DNA of 64,000 nucleotides. Origin: Paracoccaceae bacterium. GTDB taxonomy: Bacteria > Pseudomonadota > Alphaproteobacteria > Rhodobacterales > Rhodobacteraceae. The notes under the pieces were generated by a model. That model was not told the DNA's origin, made no database searches, and worked only from the letters and a program-made list of their open reading frames with translations. The translations under genes were made by a program, and so were the position numbers. The stretch is taken from assembly GCA_030750975.1 (NCBI GenBank), contig JASMHC010000003.1, positions 1 to 64,000 of the forward strand, read 5' to 3'. This document shows positions 60,923 through 64,000 of the stretch, in pieces (positions within the stretch are counted from its first letter, which is position 1; each line of letters opens with the position of its first letter).

Positions 60923-62322
60923 TCCAAGGGGTTTTTTCATCGCTTCGCGTTCAGCTCGTGCTTCTTATTATGGCAACGCTGACCGCAGCACAGCTGGTCA
61001 GCCTTTGGCTGTTTGCCGACGAACGCAGTCTGGCGATACAGGCAGCCATGGGTTTCGAAGCCGCCGGTAGGGCTGCAAACGCGGCCAAGCTTATCGAAGA
61101 AGCCCCGATTGATCTTCATGATTCCATCCTGCGCGCAGCGGACTCGCCTCTGGTTCGGTTTGATCTGACGGACGAGCCTCTGGTTGATCATACGGTCCAT
61201 TCTGACGGCGGTCTGGTCGAAGCGCGGGTGCGGACCCTGCTGAACGACAGTTACAGCCGGGACATTCGTGTTGAACTGCACGAGATCGAGCGCGAGCTTA
61301 TGCCGCTTCCGACGATCGCATATGAAATGACCGAAATGCATATGGCGATGATGCAGGGCAAGCTGGCGGCGGTTGAAATGAACCTTTCGATCTCGATTTC
61401 CGGCGGTCAGTGGCTTAATGTCAGCACCCGATTTGAACGGCCGCCGATCCAGTGGCCCCTATACTCGATGCTGACCTTTGGTCTGACTGCAACGGCGCTT
61501 CTTATCAGCGTTTCCTGGTTTGTCATGTCCGGCCTTCTTGGACCACTTCGCCGGCTTGTGAAAGCGACCGAAAACCTGGGGCGCGGAGAAAAGGTGACCA
61601 ATCTTCCAACCAAGGGTCCGCTTGAAGTCCGAGAGTTGACGAGCGGGTTCAACCGTATGCAAGAGCGTCTGAGGCGGCATGTTTCCGACCGGACCAGCAT
61701 GCTGGCCGCCGTCGGGCACGATCTGCGCTCGCCTCTGACGGCGATGCGCGTTCGGGCGGAAATGGTCGAAGATGACGAGACAAGGGAAAGCCTGACCGCG
61801 TCCGTTGAAGAAATGACGGCAATGGTCGAGGCGACCCTGAGCTTTGCCAAAGGCGTTTCCGAAAACGAACCCTTTGAAACCATCACGCTGCTGGATTTCC
61901 TGCGTGATCTTAAAACCGGCATGCTGGCGGATTTCGAAATTGTTCCGGGACCGGAATTTCAGGCAAGGCTGCGTCCGAATGCCTTCAAACGCGCCCTGCG
62001 GAATATCATCGAAAATGCCGTGCGATATGGCAAATCCGCAAAAGTCAGCTGGACCGTGACAGACGGCGAAATTGTCATTCACGTCGATGACGAAGGACCG
62101 GGCATACCGGAGGCTTCGATTGACCGCGTATTTGATCCGTTCGTCCGTCTGGATGAAAGCCGGTCGCTTGAAACCGGGGGCCACGGGCTTGGCCTTTCGA
62201 TCGCGCGTTCAATTCTCCGCGCCCATGGCGGAGACATCACACTTTCCAATCGGGAAACGGGCGGATTACGGGCCACGATCCGGCTGCCCGCTTCGAACTC
62301 CAACCCTAGCAAAGGAGACTAA
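60919..62322 (+). CDS. Sensor histidine kinase with Met-rich periplasmic segment
   Basis: The 467-aa product has a membrane helix at about 10-32, a periplasmic sensor region of about 145 residues, a second helix at about 184-206, a HAMP domain, HisKA with His267 in AAVGHDLRSPLTAM, and a HATPase domain (NIIENAVRYGK, DEGPGIPE, GHGLGLSIARS). The sensor region holds MTEMHMAMM at 137-145, a Met/His cluster that could bind Cu or Ag. It is translationally coupled to the response regulator. Confidence 0.9.
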   Translation: MIQGVFSSLRVQLVLLIMATLTAAQLVSLWLFADERSLAIQAAMGFEAAGRAANAAKLIEEAPIDLHDSILRAADSPLVRFDLTDEPLVDHTVHSDGGLVEARVRTLLNDSYSRDIRVELHEIERELMPLPTIAYEMTEMHMAMMQGKLAAVEMNLSISISGGQWLNVSTRFERPPIQWPLYSMLTFGLTATALLISVSWFVMSGLLGPLRRLVKATENLGRGEKVTNLPTKGPLEVRELTSGFNRMQERLRRHVSDRTSMLAAVGHDLRSPLTAMRVRAEMVEDDETRESLTASVEEMTAMVEATLSFAKGVSENEPFETITLLDFLRDLKTGMLADFEIVPGPEFQARLRPNAFKRALRNIIENAVRYGKSAKVSWTVTDGEIVIHVDDEGPGIPEASIDRVFDPFVRLDESRSLETGGHGLGLSIARSILRAHGGDITLSNRETGGLRATIRLPASNSNPSKGD

Positions 62323-62323
62323 A

Positions 62324-62632
62324 ATGAAGATTAGAAATTTCGCAATCGTGCTTCCCGCAGTGCTTTCCGCCACAACAGCATTGGCAGGACCGGCAGACGA
62401 TTATACTTATGGTCACATGTGGGGCGGTGGATTCGGATTGATGGGCGGCGGACTTGTGATGCTTTTGTTTTGGGGCGTCATAATCGCGCTTATCGTTCTT
62501 GCCGTACGCTGGTTCAGCGATAAAGACAGCGCTGGCGGCTCGAGCGCCTTGAAAATTCTGGAAGAACGCCTGGCGCGCGGCGAAATTGACGAGGAAGAAT
62601 TCGCCCGTCGAAAAGCCGCGCTGAACACCTGA
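62324..62632 (+). CDS. Small SHOCT-domain membrane protein
   Basis: The 102-aa product has a signal-like N-terminus (FAIVLPAVLSATTALAG), a Gly/Met/His-rich stretch (YTYGHMWGGGFGLMGGG), one membrane helix (about 45-65) and a C-terminal SHOCT motif (LKILEERLARGEIDEEEFARRK). AAAGGAG precedes ATG 62324, 2 nt after the kinase gene. SHOCT proteins of this kind occur in metal and envelope-stress operons. The role here is unknown. Confidence 0.85.
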   Translation: MKIRNFAIVLPAVLSATTALAGPADDYTYGHMWGGGFGLMGGGLVMLLFWGVIIALIVLAVRWFSDKDSAGGSSALKILEERLARGEIDEEEFARRKAALNT

Positions 62633-62677
62633 TCCAAACCCCTATCCCTGAAACATTCATGAACTGCGAGCCCATCA

Positions 62678-64000
62678 ATGTTACCTGAACTCGGTCATTT
62701 CTCGTTAGCTCTGGCGCTATTTCTGGCGCTTGTTCAATCAATCCTACCGCTTATCGGCGCAAACCGGGGCGACGTTCGATTGATGCGATCAGCGGAAGTC
62801 ACCGCTTATGCTCAGGTTGTATTTGTCGGATTCGCCTTTGCAGCGCTTCTGAATGCGTTCATCACGTCGGATTTCACCGTTCTGAACGTGACTAACAACT
62901 CAAACTCGCTCAAGCCGATGATCTTTAAGATTGCCGCCACCTGGGGCAGCCACGAAGGGTCGCTGCTGCTGTGGGTGTTCATTTTGACGATTTTCGGCGC
63001 AGGTGTCGCCATTTTCGGCTCAAACCTGCCGACCAGCCTCAGGGCGCGAACACTTTCGGTACAGGCCTGGATCAGCGTTGGCTTCCTAAGCTTCATGCTT
63101 TTGACGTCCAACCCGTTTGATCGGATCTTTCCGCCCCCGCTGGACGGCGACGACCTGAACCCGCTGCTGCAAGACATCGGCTTGGCCATGCACCCGCCAT
63201 TGCTGTATTTCGGATATGTCGGTTTTTCGATTGTCTTTTCCTTCGCAGCGGCCGCGCTGATTGAAGGCCGGGTTGATGCGGCCTGGGCAAGATGGGTGCG
63301 TCCCTGGACACTGGCCGCATGGGTCAGCCTGACGGCGGGCATCGCACTTGGATCGTGGTGGGCTTATTACGAGCTTGGCTGGGGCGGCTGGTGGTTCTGG
63401 GACCCGGTTGAAAACGTCAGCTTCATGCCATGGCTTCTCGGCACCGCCCTGCTGCACTCGGCCATTGTCACGGAAAAGCGCGATGCGTTCAAAAGCTGGA
63501 CCATTTTGCTTGCCATCCTGACATTTTCGCTTTCCCTGCTGGGCACGTTTATCGTTCGCTCGGGCCTTCTGACCTCGGTTCACGCCTTCGCGGTCGATCC
63601 AGAGCGGGGGATGTATATTCTCGGGCTTCTGGCACTTTCAATCGGTGGATCGCTAACTCTTTACGCATGGAGAGCACCAGCCATGGTTGGCGGTGGCCTG
63701 TTCAAACCGGTCAGCCGTGAAGCAGGCCTGCTGATCAACAACCTGATATTGGCAGCTGCAACCGGCACCGTGTTGTTCGGCACGCTTTACCCGCTGTTCC
63801 TGGAAGCCATCACCGGAGATAAAATCTCCGTAGGTCCTCAGTTCTTCAACGCCGCTTTCATACCCATGATGCTGCCATTGATTTTCCTGATGGGTCTTGG
63901 TCCGTTCCTGTCGTGGAAACGGGCGGATCTGGCAGGGATCGTGCAACGGCTGAAATTCGTTGCGGGCCTGACCCTTATCGCTTCGCTGGTCATCTGGTAT
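62678..64000 (+). CDS. ccmF: Cytochrome c-type biogenesis protein CcmF (3' end beyond window)
   Basis: CcmF is part of the haem lyase that attaches haem to apocytochrome c in the periplasm. The visible 441 codons are open to the window edge. They show many membrane helices, the WWD haem-handling motif WGGWWFWDPVENVSFMPWL, and conserved His in WGSHEGSLLLW and AMHPPLLYFGY. The start is ATG 62678 (MLPELGHFSLALAL). No ccmE is found upstream in this window, where a SHOCT gene precedes it. Confidence 0.95.
   Translation, partial: MLPELGHFSLALALFLALVQSILPLIGANRGDVRLMRSAEVTAYAQVVFVGFAFAALLNAFITSDFTVLNVTNNSNSLKPMIFKIAATWGSHEGSLLLWVFILTIFGAGVAIFGSNLPTSLRARTLSVQAWISVGFLSFMLLTSNPFDRIFPPPLDGDDLNPLLQDIGLAMHPPLLYFGYVGFSIVFSFAAAALIEGRVDAAWARWVRPWTLAAWVSLTAGIALGSWWAYYELGWGGWWFWDPVENVSFMPWLLGTALLHSAIVTEKRDAFKSWTILLAILTFSLSLLGTFIVRSGLLTSVHAFAVDPERGMYILGLLALSIGGSLTLYAWRAPAMVGGGLFKPVSREAGLLINNLILAAATGTVLFGTLYPLFLEAITGDKISVGPQFFNAAFIPMMLPLIFLMGLGPFLSWKRADLAGIVQRLKFVAGLTLIASLVIWY

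Overview
The window reads as chromosomal DNA of a marine-type alphaproteobacterium, most likely a Rhodobacterales (Roseobacter-group) species. This is judged from gene content and protein character: gcvTHP behind a tandem glycine riboswitch, a PutR/PutA pair, RutR-regulated reductive pyrimidine catabolism, a TctCBA transporter, a Paracoccus-like narR-narK1-narK2-narGHJI locus, a MatB-type ligase and CcmF. No transposase, integrase, CRISPR array, rRNA or phage gene was seen. The window is almost wholly coding, in long operons.

Layout. 1-723: non-coding leader with a DnaA-box-like pair and a tandem glycine riboswitch. 724-5846: gcvT-gcvH-gcvP and a SAM methyltransferase. 5847-6380: PagL-like lipid A deacylase on the minus strand. 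6513-6588: tRNA-Thr(UGU). 6657-16698: a minus-strand signalling island (Hpt protein, REC plus degenerate GGDEF protein, single REC protein, PAS kinase, CHASE kinase, PhnD-like/4xPAS kinase) with no DNA-binding output. 17028-20061: tctD-tctE plus an extra solute-binding protein, divergent from tctC-tctB-tctA, a class III CoA-transferase and a citryl-CoA-lyase-like protein (20168-25282). This looks like a complete sense, import, activate and cleave pathway for a tricarboxylate-like acid. 25458-29488: putR and putA, divergent. 29581-41068: pyrimidine catabolism, with two RutR-like regulators, preT-preA, a DMT exporter, a pyrimidine-type ABC transporter, dihydropyrimidinase and an N-carbamoyl amidohydrolase. 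RutR-like operators lie at both ends.

41457-55335: respiratory nitrate reduction. A Crp/Fnr regulator faces narK1-narK2-narG-narH-narJ-narI, a parvulin, moeA, a DUF2478 protein and a DsrC/TusE-like protein that lacks the usual C-terminal cysteine. 55382-56920: malonyl-CoA synthetase-like ligase. 57216-62632: a probable metal or redox stress module made of a ferric-reductase-like membrane protein, a secreted beta-propeller, a secreted Met/Gly-rich EF-hand protein, a divergent OmpR-type two-component system and a small SHOCT membrane protein. 62678 to the end: ccmF, cut by the window edge.

Most worth a second look: the signalling island whose only output-like domain is a broken GGDEF, the Met-rich EF-hand module beside its own two-component system, the atypical TusE/DsrC protein in the nar operon, and the TctCBA/CoA-transferase/lyase pathway with its accessory sensor protein.
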